64,000 bases of DNA from CAZSSH01 sp964609825 (GTDB lineage: Bacteria; Verrucomicrobiota; Lentisphaeria; Victivallales; Victivallaceae), in contig CAZSSH010000007.1 of NCBI GenBank assembly GCA_964609825.1, positions 199,608-263,607 on the forward strand, given 5' to 3'. The position numbers and the translations under genes were made by a program. Shown in pieces: positions 1 to 9,386 of the stretch (positions are counted from its first letter, which is position 1; every line of letters begins with the position of its first letter). A model generated the notes under the pieces. That model did not search any database. It was not told the origin of the DNA and was given only the letters and a program-made list of their open reading frames with translations.

Positions 1-341
1 CCGCCGGCCGCCGCTTTGCCCTGATAAATCGCCGACGCCATCAAGGCGATCCCGGCGCATATGCCGACAATGAGATAGAGCGGCCACATCGCGGGAGTCG
101 CATCGGCCTTGCCCTTGAGAATAATCATGAGAATCATACCGTAAATGGTCTGGGACAAGGGAGCCCCGGCCAACGCCAAGAGCAAAAACGGCGCGGGTTT
201 GTCCTGTTGATAGCATTTTTTCCACGCGCCGATGGCGCCCATGCCGCCGATCCCGGTCCCGATGGACGAGCCGATCGCAGCCAAACCCACCGCGGCATAG
301 CCCCCGGCATAGGCCAGAGCTTTCATCATTTCCAGTTCCAT
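1..341 (-). CDS. atpK: V-type ATP synthase subunit K (proteolipid), cut by window edge
   Basis: Membrane rotor proteolipid of a V/A-type ATPase, which carries ions through the Vo ring. The visible 113 residues begin MELEMMKALAYAGGYAAVGL and hold a Gly/Ala-rich helix (AAIGSSIGTGIGG), a polar loop and two more hydrophobic helices, typical of subunit K. The start is ATG at 341, preceded by AAGGAG six bases upstream. The 3' end lies beyond the left edge. It sits three bases after subunit I, so the two are surely co-transcribed. I-then-K at the head of a cluster recalls the Thermus/archaeal/Enterococcus order, in which E, C, F, A, B and D would follow off the left edge. Confidence 0.93.
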   Translation of the reverse strand, partial: MELEMMKALAYAGGYAAVGLAAIGSSIGTGIGGMGAIGAWKKCYQQDKPAPFLLLALAGAPLSQTIYGMILMIILKGKADATPAMWPLYLIVGICAGIALMASAIYQGKAAAG

Positions 342-344
342 ATT

Positions 345-2117
345 CTACTCCTTGTTGTGTTTGATATTTTTAAAAGGTTTAAAATTACTGCCGCCCCAGC
401 GCAAACCGATGTGGTTGGAGAACTCCAGCGTATTGAGACGCACGCCGTGTACCAAGACCCCCATCACGCACAATGCGAGATTCAACCCGTGACCGGCCAG
501 AATGACCAGGATGCCGAATAAAATCGCGCCCGGGAAAAGATCGCTCAGCTGCTCCGCCATGCTGTTAAAGCTGACCGCGATGTAGTACCCGGCCATCCCC
601 ACGGCAAACAACCGGATGTAGGAGAGCATATCGACAAAGCTGCCGATGATGTTAAACGGAAACTGGAAGATGTCGGCCGGATTTTTCCAATCGACATCGC
701 AGGCGATGACCCCAAGGAGACCGACGCCGTAAAGGTAATACATATAGTCGGGAAATTGCCCCGGGTAAACGATCAAACGCAGGGTCAAAAAGAAATTTCC
801 CCACAAAATCAGCATCCAGCCGAGGTTGCGGATGATGCTGCGTAAATTGCGGTCATGCAGCGCCTTCCAGATGCGCCCGAGTGACAATTGGGCGATGGCC
901 AGGACAAAGCAAAACGCCTGCGTGTTGGCGTCTTTGACCGCCGGGTCGGTAAAGAAATCGATCCCCGGAAAAATCGAGGTGCCGAAGACGTTGCCGGTAA
1001 GCAACCCCCAAAAGATGGTGGCTGCGCTCAATACCCCCATCAGCATTGCGGGCATCTTTACGTTGGCATTGCTTCTTGATTTCCACCCCAAAAACAAGCT
1101 GATCAGGAGAAAAATCAGACCGTAACCGGCGTCGCCGACGATCATCGCGTAAAAAATGGTGAAAAAAATCAGAATCCCCGCTGAGGCATCCAGTTCGTCG
1201 TAACCGGGTGCGATCCCGAGAAATTGAAACAAGGGCTCGACCACTTTGACCCATTTGGCGGTCTTGAGCAGCGTCGGTACGCGATCCTCGGGCGAGGGGT
1301 CGGTAATCCAGAGTCCCCAGCCGTGCGATTTGGCGGCGGCGCGCAGTTTTTCGACGTCAAACTCAGGGACAAAACCCCGGATGGAGACGATTTCGCCGTG
1401 GCCGGCCAGAGAGTCGCGGACGAGAGCATACTCCATCTCGTTATGCAATACATCGACATAATGTTTGGCGTGATCCAGGAAGCCGAATAAATCGGTGATT
1501 TCGGAGTGGATTTCCGTAAGCTTGAACTCGAGCTTGCGGCGCTTGTCGTTGAGCTCAACGGGATTGTCATTTTCGCCCAAAACCACTTCCGGGAGCGTCC
1601 CCGGCTCAATCGGATCGGCGGAGATGACGACAAAGTGAATCCGGGCGCCCGCCTCCATGACCTGGACTTTGACGCCGGGCATGGCTTGGGCCTTTTTGAG
1701 ATCCTCGGGGCTGCCGCTGCAAAGTTTGACGAAAACCCCTTGTTTCTCCAGATCGACAATCGTATTGCGGTTAAACTCGCCCCACGGGAGCAAGTGATTC
1801 AAGCGTTGGCGGACGGACTCCAGCTCGCTCATCGTCTGCTCTTTGCTCGCGAGCAAACTTGCGCCGCGCTCAATAGCTTCCGCGCCGGACACGGCCGGGG
1901 CCATCGAGCAACCCTTGCACTCGTCCTTGAGTTTCTTTAAGGTATTATAAACTTTGGCTGCCGCCGCCGCTTCGTCAATCCGCTCGGTGCAGAGATCCGA
2001 CGGGGTCCCTTTGACGATCTCAACTTGCATTACCCCCAAATTGCGCAACGCGGTCAAAGCCGAAGTCTGCTCCGCCTCAAGGGCGAGCAAGGTGACTTTT
2101 TTCATCGGTACAATCAT
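345..2117 (-). CDS. atpI: V-type ATP synthase subunit I
   Basis: Stator subunit of a V/A-type ATPase (homologue of eukaryotic subunit a), which forms the ion half-channels beside the K ring. At 590 residues it has the expected two-part build: about 320 N-terminal cytoplasmic residues with charged helices, then seven or so membrane segments beginning with FFTIFYAMIVGDAGYGLIFL, a family hallmark. ATG at 2117 has AGGGGAAA just upstream; an in-frame ATG four codons later (MKKVTL) is possible. It lies 18 bp after proA and 3 bp before subunit K. The catalytic subunits A and B are not in the window. Confidence 0.95.
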   Translation of the reverse strand: MIVPMKKVTLLALEAEQTSALTALRNLGVMQVEIVKGTPSDLCTERIDEAAAAAKVYNTLKKLKDECKGCSMAPAVSGAEAIERGASLLASKEQTMSELESVRQRLNHLLPWGEFNRNTIVDLEKQGVFVKLCSGSPEDLKKAQAMPGVKVQVMEAGARIHFVVISADPIEPGTLPEVVLGENDNPVELNDKRRKLEFKLTEIHSEITDLFGFLDHAKHYVDVLHNEMEYALVRDSLAGHGEIVSIRGFVPEFDVEKLRAAAKSHGWGLWITDPSPEDRVPTLLKTAKWVKVVEPLFQFLGIAPGYDELDASAGILIFFTIFYAMIVGDAGYGLIFLLISLFLGWKSRSNANVKMPAMLMGVLSAATIFWGLLTGNVFGTSIFPGIDFFTDPAVKDANTQAFCFVLAIAQLSLGRIWKALHDRNLRSIIRNLGWMLILWGNFFLTLRLIVYPGQFPDYMYYLYGVGLLGVIACDVDWKNPADIFQFPFNIIGSFVDMLSYIRLFAVGMAGYYIAVSFNSMAEQLSDLFPGAILFGILVILAGHGLNLALCVMGVLVHGVRLNTLEFSNHIGLRWGGSNFKPFKNIKHNKE

Positions 2118-2135
2118 GGTTGTTTCCCCTGAATT

Positions 2136-3413
2136 TTAACGTATCTGGCCGTTGCCGCGAACGATGTATTTGTAACTGGTGAGCTCGTCGGCTCCCATCG
2201 GGCCGCGGGCGTGAAGCTTGTCGGTACTGATCCCGATCTCGGCGCCCATGCCGAATTCGCCGCCGTCGGTAAACCGCGTCGAGGCATTGGCGTACAAGGT
2301 GGAGGAGTCGACGTTGGCAAAAAAGTAATCAATGTTGTTTTCGTCGCCGCTGATGATCCCGTCGCTGTGCCGCGAGCCGTATTTGTTGATGTGCTCCACC
2401 GCCTCGACGACGTCATCGACGAGCTTGATATTCATGATATAGTCGAGATACTCTTTGTAAAAATCGTTGTCGTTGGCCAAGCTGGCGCGTTTGTCCATCT
2501 GACAGTAGTCAAAGTCGGCGTTGACGGCGACATTGCACTTGTTGAGCATTTTGGCGAGCTCGGGCACCAGTTTGGGGGCGACGGCGCGGTTGATCAGCAG
2601 CGTCTCCATCGCATTGCAGGCGCTGGGGCGCTGGCACTTGGCGTTTTGGATGATTTTGAGCGCCATTGCGGTGTCGCAATTTTCGTCAATGTACAAGTGG
2701 CAGACACCTTTGTAGTGCTTGAGCACAGGCACGGTGGCCTGACTGCAAACCGCGCGGATCAGGCCTTCGCCGCCTCGGGGGATGATTAAGTCCAGATACT
2801 GATCCATTTTGACCAGCATGCCGACGGCTTCGCGGTCGGTCCACGGCACCAGTTGCACCGCGCCGTCGGGAAGCTCGGACAGGATCGCCGTGCGGTTTAA
2901 AATTTCGGACAAAACGGTGTTGGAGTGAAAGGCTTCGCTGCCGCCGCGCAAAATGACCGCGTTGCCGGCCTTGAGACAAATGCCGGCCGCGTCGACGGTG
3001 ACGTTGGGGCGCGACTCGTAAATAATCCCGATGACGCCCAGCGGTACTGAGATTTTTTTGATGACAAGCCCGTTGGGGCGGACGGTCTCCGATAATATTT
3101 TACCCACGGGGTCGGTCTGGGCGGCCACGGTTTTGAGTCCGGCGGCCATTTCGTCGATGACTTTGTCAGTGAGACGCAAGCGGTCAAGCATGGCGGAAGA
3201 TAGATTGTTTTTTTCGCCCGCTTTGATGTCTTTGGCGTTGGCGGCCTTGATCGCGTCTTTTTCGCTCAGCAAAGCGTCGGCCATGCGCAACAGACAGCGG
3301 TTTTTGTCCTCCGGGTCCATCACGGCGAGGGCGCGGGAGGCGATTTTGGCCTTTTCTCCCATCGCCAGCAATACTTCCTGCATCTCGGCGCTGCTTAATT
3401 TACCTTGATTCAT
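2136..3413 (-). CDS. proA: gamma-glutamyl phosphate reductase
   Basis: NADPH-dependent reduction of gamma-glutamyl phosphate to glutamate-5-semialdehyde, the second step of proline synthesis. The aldehyde-dehydrogenase-like fold is recognisable from GVIGIIYESRPNVT, the LIIPRGGEGLI stretch and the catalytic cysteine segment PSACNAMETLL. From ATG 3413 (MNQGKLSS) the product is 425 residues, near the usual 415-420; the longer reading would need a TTG at 3446. No proB is adjacent. A promoter lies just upstream and the V-ATPase genes follow after 18 bp, so proA probably leads that transcript. Confidence 0.95.
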   Translation of the reverse strand: MNQGKLSSAEMQEVLLAMGEKAKIASRALAVMDPEDKNRCLLRMADALLSEKDAIKAANAKDIKAGEKNNLSSAMLDRLRLTDKVIDEMAAGLKTVAAQTDPVGKILSETVRPNGLVIKKISVPLGVIGIIYESRPNVTVDAAGICLKAGNAVILRGGSEAFHSNTVLSEILNRTAILSELPDGAVQLVPWTDREAVGMLVKMDQYLDLIIPRGGEGLIRAVCSQATVPVLKHYKGVCHLYIDENCDTAMALKIIQNAKCQRPSACNAMETLLINRAVAPKLVPELAKMLNKCNVAVNADFDYCQMDKRASLANDNDFYKEYLDYIMNIKLVDDVVEAVEHINKYGSRHSDGIISGDENNIDYFFANVDSSTLYANASTRFTDGGEFGMGAEIGISTDKLHARGPMGADELTSYKYIVRGNGQIR

Positions 3414-3451
3414 ATTAAAAAGTCGTCCTATGATTTTTGGGCACAATGTAT

Positions 3452-3481
3452 AAGATATCGCCTGTTTTTAAAAGTTGCAAA
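3452..3481 (-). promoter_or_regulatory. probable proA promoter
   Basis: Read on the minus strand: TTGCAA (3476-3481), 18 bp, TATCTT (3452-3457), about 40 bp before the proA ATG. It uses the TTGCAA -35 seen at several other promoters in this window. Confidence 0.5.
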
Positions 3482-3551
3482 TCGCAACGGCGGTTTTTCA
3501 ATATTTTTTTCCGGGACGGCGGGAAACTTGGTAAAAAAAATGAAATTGCGG

Positions 3552-3580
3552 TTGCAAAAACGGCGTTTTCGGGTTATATT
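3552..3580 (+). promoter_or_regulatory. probable purA promoter
   Basis: TTGCAA (3552-3557), 17 bp, TATATT (3575-3580), 46 bp before the purA start. The divergent region 3414-3626 thus carries back-to-back promoters for proA and purA; nothing else is evident in it. Confidence 0.6.
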
Positions 3581-3626
3581 ACCGTTTTGGAATAAAATTC
3601 TGTAAATTGCTAGAGAGGTCTCAATT

Positions 3627-4898
3627 ATGCCAGTTGATATTTTGGTCGGAACCCAGTGGGGGGATGAAGGCAAAGGTAAACTCATTGACGTCTTGACCCG
3701 CGATGTCAATATGGTTGTGCGGTTTCAGGGCGGCAACAACGCCGGACATACGGTTGAGATCGGCAAAGAAAAATATGTATTGCATCTGGTCCCCTCCGGC
3801 ATCTTCCGCCCCGGCGTCAAATGCGTGATCGGCAACGGTCTCGTGGTCGATCCGATCGCTTTGATGAGCGAAATGCAGGGCATCGCCGAGCGCAATTTGG
3901 ATGTTTCGGTCATTCAGCTCAGCAACCGCGCCCATTTGATTTTTGAGTATCACAAGCGCGCCGACGCTCTGCGTGAGTCGGGCGTGGTCGGCGGCAAAAA
4001 GATCGGTACCACCAAGCGCGGCATCGGTCCCGCTTATGCCGACAAGATGAACCGCACCGGGATTCGCGCCATCGAGTTGACCAAATTGGACAGCCTTGAG
4101 TCGCAGTTCCGCGCCGAAGCGGCCAAATACAATAAATTGTTTGCGGAGTACGGCATCGCCGAGCTCGACGTCAATGCCGAGTGGGCTAAGGTCAAAGTCG
4201 CCGCCGAGTATCTCGCTCCTTACGTCTGCGACACCGTATATACCGTCAATGCTGCCATTAAAGCGGGTCAAAATGTCCTCTGCGAGGGCGCGCAGGGCGC
4301 TCTTTTGGATATCGATCACGGGACTTATCCCTTTGTCACCAGCAGCAGCACCATCTCCGGCGGAGCCTGTCCGGGCATCGGTATTTCGCCGACCAGCGTG
4401 CGCGACATTTGGGGCGTTATCAAAGCTTATACGACGCGCGTCGGCGAGGGGCCGTTTCCGTCCGAGTTGTTGGACGCCACCGGCGAAGAAATGCGTAAAA
4501 TCGGTCGCGAATACGGCGCCACCACCGGCCGCCCGCGCCGCTGCGGCTGGTTTGACGCCGTTGCCGGCAAATATGCCTGTATGGTCGACGGCATCAACAA
4601 ACTGGCCGTGACCAAGCTCGATGTCCTGGACACCTTTGAAAAAGTCGCGATTTGTGTCGCTTACGAAGTTGACGGCAAGGTAACCAAAGAGTTTCCGGCG
4701 TCGGTCATCGATTTATCCAAAGTCAAACCCGTATTGGAGTGGCACCCGGGGTGGAGCTGCAGCACCGCCGATGCGCAAAAGTGGGAAGATCTCCCGGTCG
4801 CCGCGCAGAAGTATCTGCGGCGCATGGCCGAGCTGGTTGACTCCAGTGTGGCCATCGTTTCGGTCGGACCGCGCCGCGATCAGACCTTTACGGTGTAA
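3627..4898 (+). CDS. purA: adenylosuccinate synthetase
   Basis: GTP-dependent conversion of IMP and aspartate to adenylosuccinate, the first committed step to AMP. The 423 residues start with the diagnostic GTQWGDEGKGKLIDVLT loop and contain NNAGHT, the TTKRGIGPAYADK segment and GRPRRCGWFD. Full family length. ATG 3627 follows AGAGAGG. Downstream are rodA after 15 bp and purD, so two purine genes sandwich a cell-shape gene in what may be one transcript, although purD also has a promoter-like sequence of its own. Confidence 0.97.
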   Translation: MPVDILVGTQWGDEGKGKLIDVLTRDVNMVVRFQGGNNAGHTVEIGKEKYVLHLVPSGIFRPGVKCVIGNGLVVDPIALMSEMQGIAERNLDVSVIQLSNRAHLIFEYHKRADALRESGVVGGKKIGTTKRGIGPAYADKMNRTGIRAIELTKLDSLESQFRAEAAKYNKLFAEYGIAELDVNAEWAKVKVAAEYLAPYVCDTVYTVNAAIKAGQNVLCEGAQGALLDIDHGTYPFVTSSSTISGGACPGIGISPTSVRDIWGVIKAYTTRVGEGPFPSELLDATGEEMRKIGREYGATTGRPRRCGWFDAVAGKYACMVDGINKLAVTKLDVLDTFEKVAICVAYEVDGKVTKEFPASVIDLSKVKPVLEWHPGWSCSTADAQKWEDLPVAAQKYLRRMAELVDSSVAIVSVGPRRDQTFTV

Positions 4899-4913
4899 CG
4901 CCGTGAAATAACC

Positions 4914-6092
4914 ATGGGTTTATCCTACGACAGAGATTTGACCCCGGCCGGGCGGTTGATCCGCTTTTGGTCGGGGTTTGATTTTATCCAGATTCTGGGG
5001 CTTGCGCTCTTGCTCGGGATCGGCCTCGTGTTTATCTACACCACCGGCGAGCAGGTCGGGACTGTCGCCTCACGTGAATTTTTTGACAAGCAAATCCAGT
5101 GGATCATTGCCGGGACGATTCTCTTTTTGACGGCCTCGATGATCGATTATCAGCGTCCTGAGATCAAAATCCTGTCTCTGCTTTTTTATCTCTTTTGCCT
5201 GGTTTTGCTGATTTTGGTGTTTATCGTCGGGGTCAAGGTCTACGGGGCAACGCGTTGGCTCAACATCAAACCTTTGGGGTTGCGTTTGCAACCCTCGGAG
5301 TTTGCCAAACTGGCGGTGACCATGTTGTTGGCAGCCATGTTTTCGTCCCAGCTCTTTGCGGTCAATAATCTGCGCTGCTTCGCCTTGGGGGTGCTGACCG
5401 TGTTGATCCCGTTTGTCCTTGTCCTCAAAGAGCCCGACTTGGGGAGCGCTCTCATTTTGCTGCCGATTTTTGCCTCGATCGTGTTTGTCGCCGGCCTCAA
5501 GTGGCGGTATATTTTTATCACGTTAATTTTGGTTTTGATTATCGGCGCGGCCGGGGTGATCAATGAAACGATGCGCTTTAAACCCTTGCTCAAGGATTAT
5601 CAATTGGCGCGGGTCAAGGTTTTTCTTGATCCCGAGAGCGATCTTTTGCACCGCGGCTACAACCAGTATCAGGCCAAGCTTTCGGTGGGCTCCGGCGGCA
5701 TGACCGGCAAAGGGATTGGCGAAGGGGAGCAAAACCGGCTCGGCTTCCTGCCTCAGTCGGTGTCCAACAACGATTTTATTTTTTCGGTGATCGCCGAGGA
5801 GACCGGGTTTCTGGGCTGTGTCTTTTTGGTTTTCAGCTACTGTTTGCTTTTATATTCGATGCTGCGGACGGCGTTTATCACCCCCGATCCTTTCGGCAAA
5901 TTTCTGGCGGTGGGCCTGGCGTCGATTTTTTTTGCCCATTGCTACATCAATATCGGGATGAGCGTGGGGTTGACACCGGTGACCGGGGTGTCGCTCCCGT
6001 TTGTAAGTTACGGCGGCTCTTTCATTTTGATGGGGATGGCCGGGCTCGGGATTTTGCAGAGCGTCTACCGAAAATCTTTGGAAAATCCGTAA
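4914..6092 (+). CDS. rodA: RodA/FtsW-type peptidoglycan glycosyltransferase
   Basis: SEDS-family membrane protein that polymerises lipid II during cell-wall elongation. At 392 residues it has about ten hydrophobic segments, the conserved KEPDLGSALILLPIF motif (catalytic Asp region), the GKGIGEG loop and the C-terminal family signature around GVSLPFVSYGGS. Length and sequence fit RodA better than FtsW, but no mreBCD or division genes lie nearby to confirm this. It sits between purA and purD. Confidence 0.88.
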   Translation: MGLSYDRDLTPAGRLIRFWSGFDFIQILGLALLLGIGLVFIYTTGEQVGTVASREFFDKQIQWIIAGTILFLTASMIDYQRPEIKILSLLFYLFCLVLLILVFIVGVKVYGATRWLNIKPLGLRLQPSEFAKLAVTMLLAAMFSSQLFAVNNLRCFALGVLTVLIPFVLVLKEPDLGSALILLPIFASIVFVAGLKWRYIFITLILVLIIGAAGVINETMRFKPLLKDYQLARVKVFLDPESDLLHRGYNQYQAKLSVGSGGMTGKGIGEGEQNRLGFLPQSVSNNDFIFSVIAEETGFLGCVFLVFSYCLLLYSMLRTAFITPDPFGKFLAVGLASIFFAHCYINIGMSVGLTPVTGVSLPFVSYGGSFILMGMAGLGILQSVYRKSLENP

Positions 6093-6099
6093 AGATGAC

Positions 6100-6127
6100 T
6101 TGCATTTTGAGAATTTACGTTTAATAT
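6100..6127 (+). promoter_or_regulatory. possible purD promoter
   Basis: TTGCAT (6100-6105), 16 bp, TAATAT (6122-6127), 19 bp before the purD ATG, starting inside the short rodA-purD gap. The SD AGGAG lies between -10 and start, so the leader would be very short. Confidence 0.4.
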
Positions 6128-6146
6128 TATGTCAGGAGATTGAAAT

Positions 6147-7433
6147 ATGAATGTTTTGGTAGTCGGTTCCGGCGGGCGCGAGCATGCGATCGTCTGGCAG
6201 TTGAAAAAAAGTAAATTCATCAACCGTATCTATTGCGCGCCCGGTAACGCCGGTATTTCGCAGGACGCCGAGTGCGTTCCCTTGAAGGTTGAGGAAATCG
6301 ATAAATTGGCCGATTTTGCCGAAAAAAATCAAGTGGATTTTACAATTGTCGGTCCGGAAGTGCCGCTCTGTTTGGGGATCGTGGACGAGTTTATGTCCCG
6401 CAATTTGCTGATTTTCGGCCCCGACCGGGTCGCCGCTCAGCTGGAGGGCAGCAAGAGTTTTGCCAAGGATTTTATGATCCGCAACCATATTCCGACCGCC
6501 CGCAGTGAAGCGTTTACCGATGTCGCTGCGGCCTCGGAGTATGTCCGCAAAGAGTTTCATAACGGCGAAAAAGCGGTGGTGGTCAAGGCTGACGGTCTCG
6601 CTGCCGGCAAGGGCGTATTGGTCGCCGAGTCGCTGCCGGAGGCGTTGGCTTTTGTCGACAACTGTTTCGGCGGCGAATTCGGCTCCGCCGGTGCCAAAGT
6701 GGTGATTGAGGAGTGTCTGTTTGGCGAAGAAGCGTCGATTTTGGCGCTTACCGACGGCAAAGTCATCCGCCCCTTGGTTTCCTCGCAGGATCACAAGCGC
6801 GCTTTTGACGGCGACCGCGGCCCCAACACGGGCGGCATGGGGGCTTACTCCCCGGCGCCGGTGATTACCGACGAAATTGCCGAAGTGATCCATGAGACGA
6901 TATTGAAACCCTTTTTGCAGGGGATCCAAAACGAGAATTTATATTTCCGCGGCGTCATTTTTGTCGGCATTATGGTGACGGCGGCGGGGCCCAAAGTGTT
7001 GGAGTTCAACGTCCGTTTCGGCGACCCGGAGATCCAGCCGGTGCTGCGCCGCTTTGAGGGCGACTGGCTGAGTGTCTTAAAGTTGACTGCCGAGGGGCGC
7101 TTGGAGGAAGCCGAGCTGGCATGGTCTTCCGAACCGGCGATTTCGGTCATTTTGGCCTCCGGCGGCTACCCGGGCGACTATGTTAAAGGGTTTGAAATCT
7201 ACGGTTTGGAGGAGGCTGCCGCCACCGGTGCGGTGGTATTCCATGCCGGAACCGCGTTGAAAGACGGCAAGATCGTCAATGCGGGCGGCCGGGTGCTCGG
7301 CGTTTCGGCGCGCGGTCGCGACATCCGCGAGGCGATTGCCAACGCTTATCGCGCCGCCGACAAGATTCATTTCGAAAACGGCTTTTGCCGCCGCGACATC
7401 GGCGCCAAAGCACTCAAATATTTGCAGAAATAA
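6147..7433 (+). CDS. purD: phosphoribosylamine-glycine ligase
   Basis: ATP-dependent joining of glycine to 5-phosphoribosylamine, step two of de novo purine synthesis. The 428 residues carry the N-terminal GSGGREHAI loop, the ATP-grasp segment VVKADGLAAGKGV, GPNTGGMGAYSP and the metal-binding LEFNVRFGDPE, all in order and at normal length. ATG 6147 is preceded by CAGGAGATTGAAAT. Confidence 0.97.
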   Translation: MNVLVVGSGGREHAIVWQLKKSKFINRIYCAPGNAGISQDAECVPLKVEEIDKLADFAEKNQVDFTIVGPEVPLCLGIVDEFMSRNLLIFGPDRVAAQLEGSKSFAKDFMIRNHIPTARSEAFTDVAAASEYVRKEFHNGEKAVVVKADGLAAGKGVLVAESLPEALAFVDNCFGGEFGSAGAKVVIEECLFGEEASILALTDGKVIRPLVSSQDHKRAFDGDRGPNTGGMGAYSPAPVITDEIAEVIHETILKPFLQGIQNENLYFRGVIFVGIMVTAAGPKVLEFNVRFGDPEIQPVLRRFEGDWLSVLKLTAEGRLEEAELAWSSEPAISVILASGGYPGDYVKGFEIYGLEEAAATGAVVFHAGTALKDGKIVNAGGRVLGVSARGRDIREAIANAYRAADKIHFENGFCRRDIGAKALKYLQK

Positions 7434-7467
7434 CACTCAACACTTGAGCTTGTAAGGAGAAAAACAC

Positions 7468-7908
7468 ATGAAAAAACTGACATTACTTGTCATGGCCGCG
7501 GTGCTCGGCTCGGTCTTGGCCGGCTGCACGACGGTCGAGTCCACCAGCAAATTCAACAACATCAGTCTTTACACCGGCACCGGCGAAAAGGCGATTGCCC
7601 ACATCCATGCCCGGATTACCGGGATCTACATTTTTGGGCTGCCGTTTGTGGTCGGCAGTGCCGCCGGGGACGGCAAATGCGCGTTTTTCATGAATACGCA
7701 AAAGGATGAGCACGTGGTCAATTTGCTGACCCGCGAAGCCAAGAGCAAGGGCGCCTCGCGTCTGGCCAATCTCAACACCTCTTATTCGGAAGATTTCATT
7801 TTTGCCAACATGATCTCCAAGCGCACCTTCCAGGGCGACGGCATCGCGGTGCAGACCAAACAGGATGCGGTTGCTTTTGCCGCGCAGGAGTTTGAAAAGG
7901 CTCCGTAA
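7468..7908 (+). CDS. small predicted lipoprotein of unknown function
   Basis: A 146-residue protein with a lipoprotein signal peptide: MKK, a hydrophobic stretch, then the lipobox LAGC (Cys about residue 19). The mature part has a hydrophobic segment (GIYIFGLPFVVGSAAGDGK) and a mixed alpha/beta-looking remainder (LLTREAKSKGASRLANL). I do not recognise the family. A good SD (AAGGAG) precedes ATG 7468, and a rho-independent terminator follows the stop. It may be read with purD, 34 bp upstream, but has no obvious link to purine synthesis. Confidence 0.8.
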   Translation: MKKLTLLVMAAVLGSVLAGCTTVESTSKFNNISLYTGTGEKAIAHIHARITGIYIFGLPFVVGSAAGDGKCAFFMNTQKDEHVVNLLTREAKSKGASRLANLNTSYSEDFIFANMISKRTFQGDGIAVQTKQDAVAFAAQEFEKAP

Positions 7909-7927
7909 TGACCGATTGACGCATCGG

Positions 7928-7957
7928 AAATGCCGGAGTTTTTCCGGCATTTTTTTT
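7928..7957 (+). terminator. rho-independent terminator after lipoprotein gene
   Basis: Inverted repeat AATGCCGGA / CCGGCATT with a short T-rich loop, followed by eight T residues, 20 bp after the lipoprotein stop. Confidence 0.85.
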
Positions 7958-8010
7958 AGGATGGTTTAATCTTACCGCTGACGGTCGCGGCTCCGAAAGA
8001 AGGATATTTT

Positions 8011-9369
8011 ATGCATAAGATGTTTGTCCTCGATACCAATGTATTATTGCACAGCGCCAAAAGTATTTCGGTATTTCATGACAACGATGTGGTCATCCCG
8101 ATGGCCGTCATCGAGGAGCTGGACAAATTTAAAAAGAATTCCGACGAGCTGGGGCGCAACGCCCGGGCGGTAATCCGCAATCTGGATCATTTGCGCCGCA
8201 GCGGCCACTTGTATCAGGGGGTGCCCTTAAACCCCATTTTTCCGCAATGCACCGGCAAACTTTATGTTTTGACCGCCGCCGAGCTCGGCGACGACATGGT
8301 CAACGGCGAGTTTAAAAAGGTGTTTTCCGACGATTTGGGCGACCGCTCGCCTGACAACCGGATTTTGCGCGTGGCCTATGTACTTAAGCAAAAGAAAAAT
8401 GAAGTCGTCTTTATCAGCAAAGACATCAATCTCAGGCTCAAGGCCGACGCTCTGGGGCTCCGGGTCATGGACTTGGAGACGGAGAAGGTCGATACTGTAA
8501 GTCTCCACTCAGGCTTTCGCATGATTGAGAGCACGGTTGATGCCATTGAGCAAATCTACCACGCCGGCAAGGCGGAAGTCAAGGGCAATCCTTTTTTCAG
8601 CAACGAATTCGCCGTCTTTGCCAATCAGGAGAGCAAAAAATACGCGATCTGCCGTTATAAAAACGGTGAGCTTAATTTATTGGACAATGCTCTCACCAAC
8701 CGGGTCTGGAATATTTCGCCAAAAAACCGCGAGCAGCGCATGGCTTTGGATTTGCTCCTCGACCCCGAGGTTCAGCTGGTTACGTTAATCGGCGGCGCCG
8801 GTACGGGGAAAACCTTGCTTGCCTTGGCCTCCGCCTTGCAGCTGGTGGTCAAGCAGGAGCTTTTTGAGCGGATTTTAGTGTCGCGTCCGATTGTCCCTTT
8901 GGGCAATGACATCGGCTTTTTGCCGGGCGACAAAAACAGCAAGCTCTCGAGCTGGATGCAGCCGATTTTTGACAATCTTGATTTTTTGCTCGGCAATGAC
9001 ACCGCGCTCAATAAGGGTAAAAGCGGCGGCCGTTCGCCGACGGACGCTTTGATCAACTCGCACAAGCTTGATTTGGAGGCCTTGACCTATATCCGGGGAC
9101 GCAGCATCCCCCGGCAGTTTGTGATCATTGACGAGGCGCAAAATCTGACGCCGCATGAGATCAAAACCATCATCAGCCGCGCCGGAGAGGGGACCAAGAT
9201 GGTGCTCACCGGCGACCCGCAGCAGATTGACAATCCGTATTTGGACGCGTCGAGCAACGGCTTGAGCTATACCGTCGACCGGCTCAAGGAGCAGGCAATT
9301 TTCGGCCATGTCACCTTGGCGCGCAGCGAACGCAGCGAATTGGCGGGGATTGCCGCCCGATATTTGTAA
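8011..9369 (+). CDS. PIN domain-PhoH family ATPase (YlaK-like)
   Basis: A 452-residue fusion of an N-terminal PIN ribonuclease-like domain (VLDTNVLLHS with the first acidic metal ligand, EELDKFK, later SPDNRILRV and SKDINLRLKA) and a C-terminal PhoH P-loop ATPase (Walker A GGAGTGKT, Walker B FVIIDEAQN, then TGDPQQID). This layout is that of YlaK/PhoH2-type proteins, thought to be RNA-processing helicase-nucleases; the exact substrate is unknown. SD GAAGGA precedes ATG 8011. The GH1 gene follows after 17 bp and may be co-transcribed, with no evident functional link. Confidence 0.92.
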   Translation: MHKMFVLDTNVLLHSAKSISVFHDNDVVIPMAVIEELDKFKKNSDELGRNARAVIRNLDHLRRSGHLYQGVPLNPIFPQCTGKLYVLTAAELGDDMVNGEFKKVFSDDLGDRSPDNRILRVAYVLKQKKNEVVFISKDINLRLKADALGLRVMDLETEKVDTVSLHSGFRMIESTVDAIEQIYHAGKAEVKGNPFFSNEFAVFANQESKKYAICRYKNGELNLLDNALTNRVWNISPKNREQRMALDLLLDPEVQLVTLIGGAGTGKTLLALASALQLVVKQELFERILVSRPIVPLGNDIGFLPGDKNSKLSSWMQPIFDNLDFLLGNDTALNKGKSGGRSPTDALINSHKLDLEALTYIRGRSIPRQFVIIDEAQNLTPHEIKTIISRAGEGTKMVLTGDPQQIDNPYLDASSNGLSYTVDRLKEQAIFGHVTLARSERSELAGIAARYL

Positions 9370-9386
9370 TAGAAAGGTTAGCAGCG

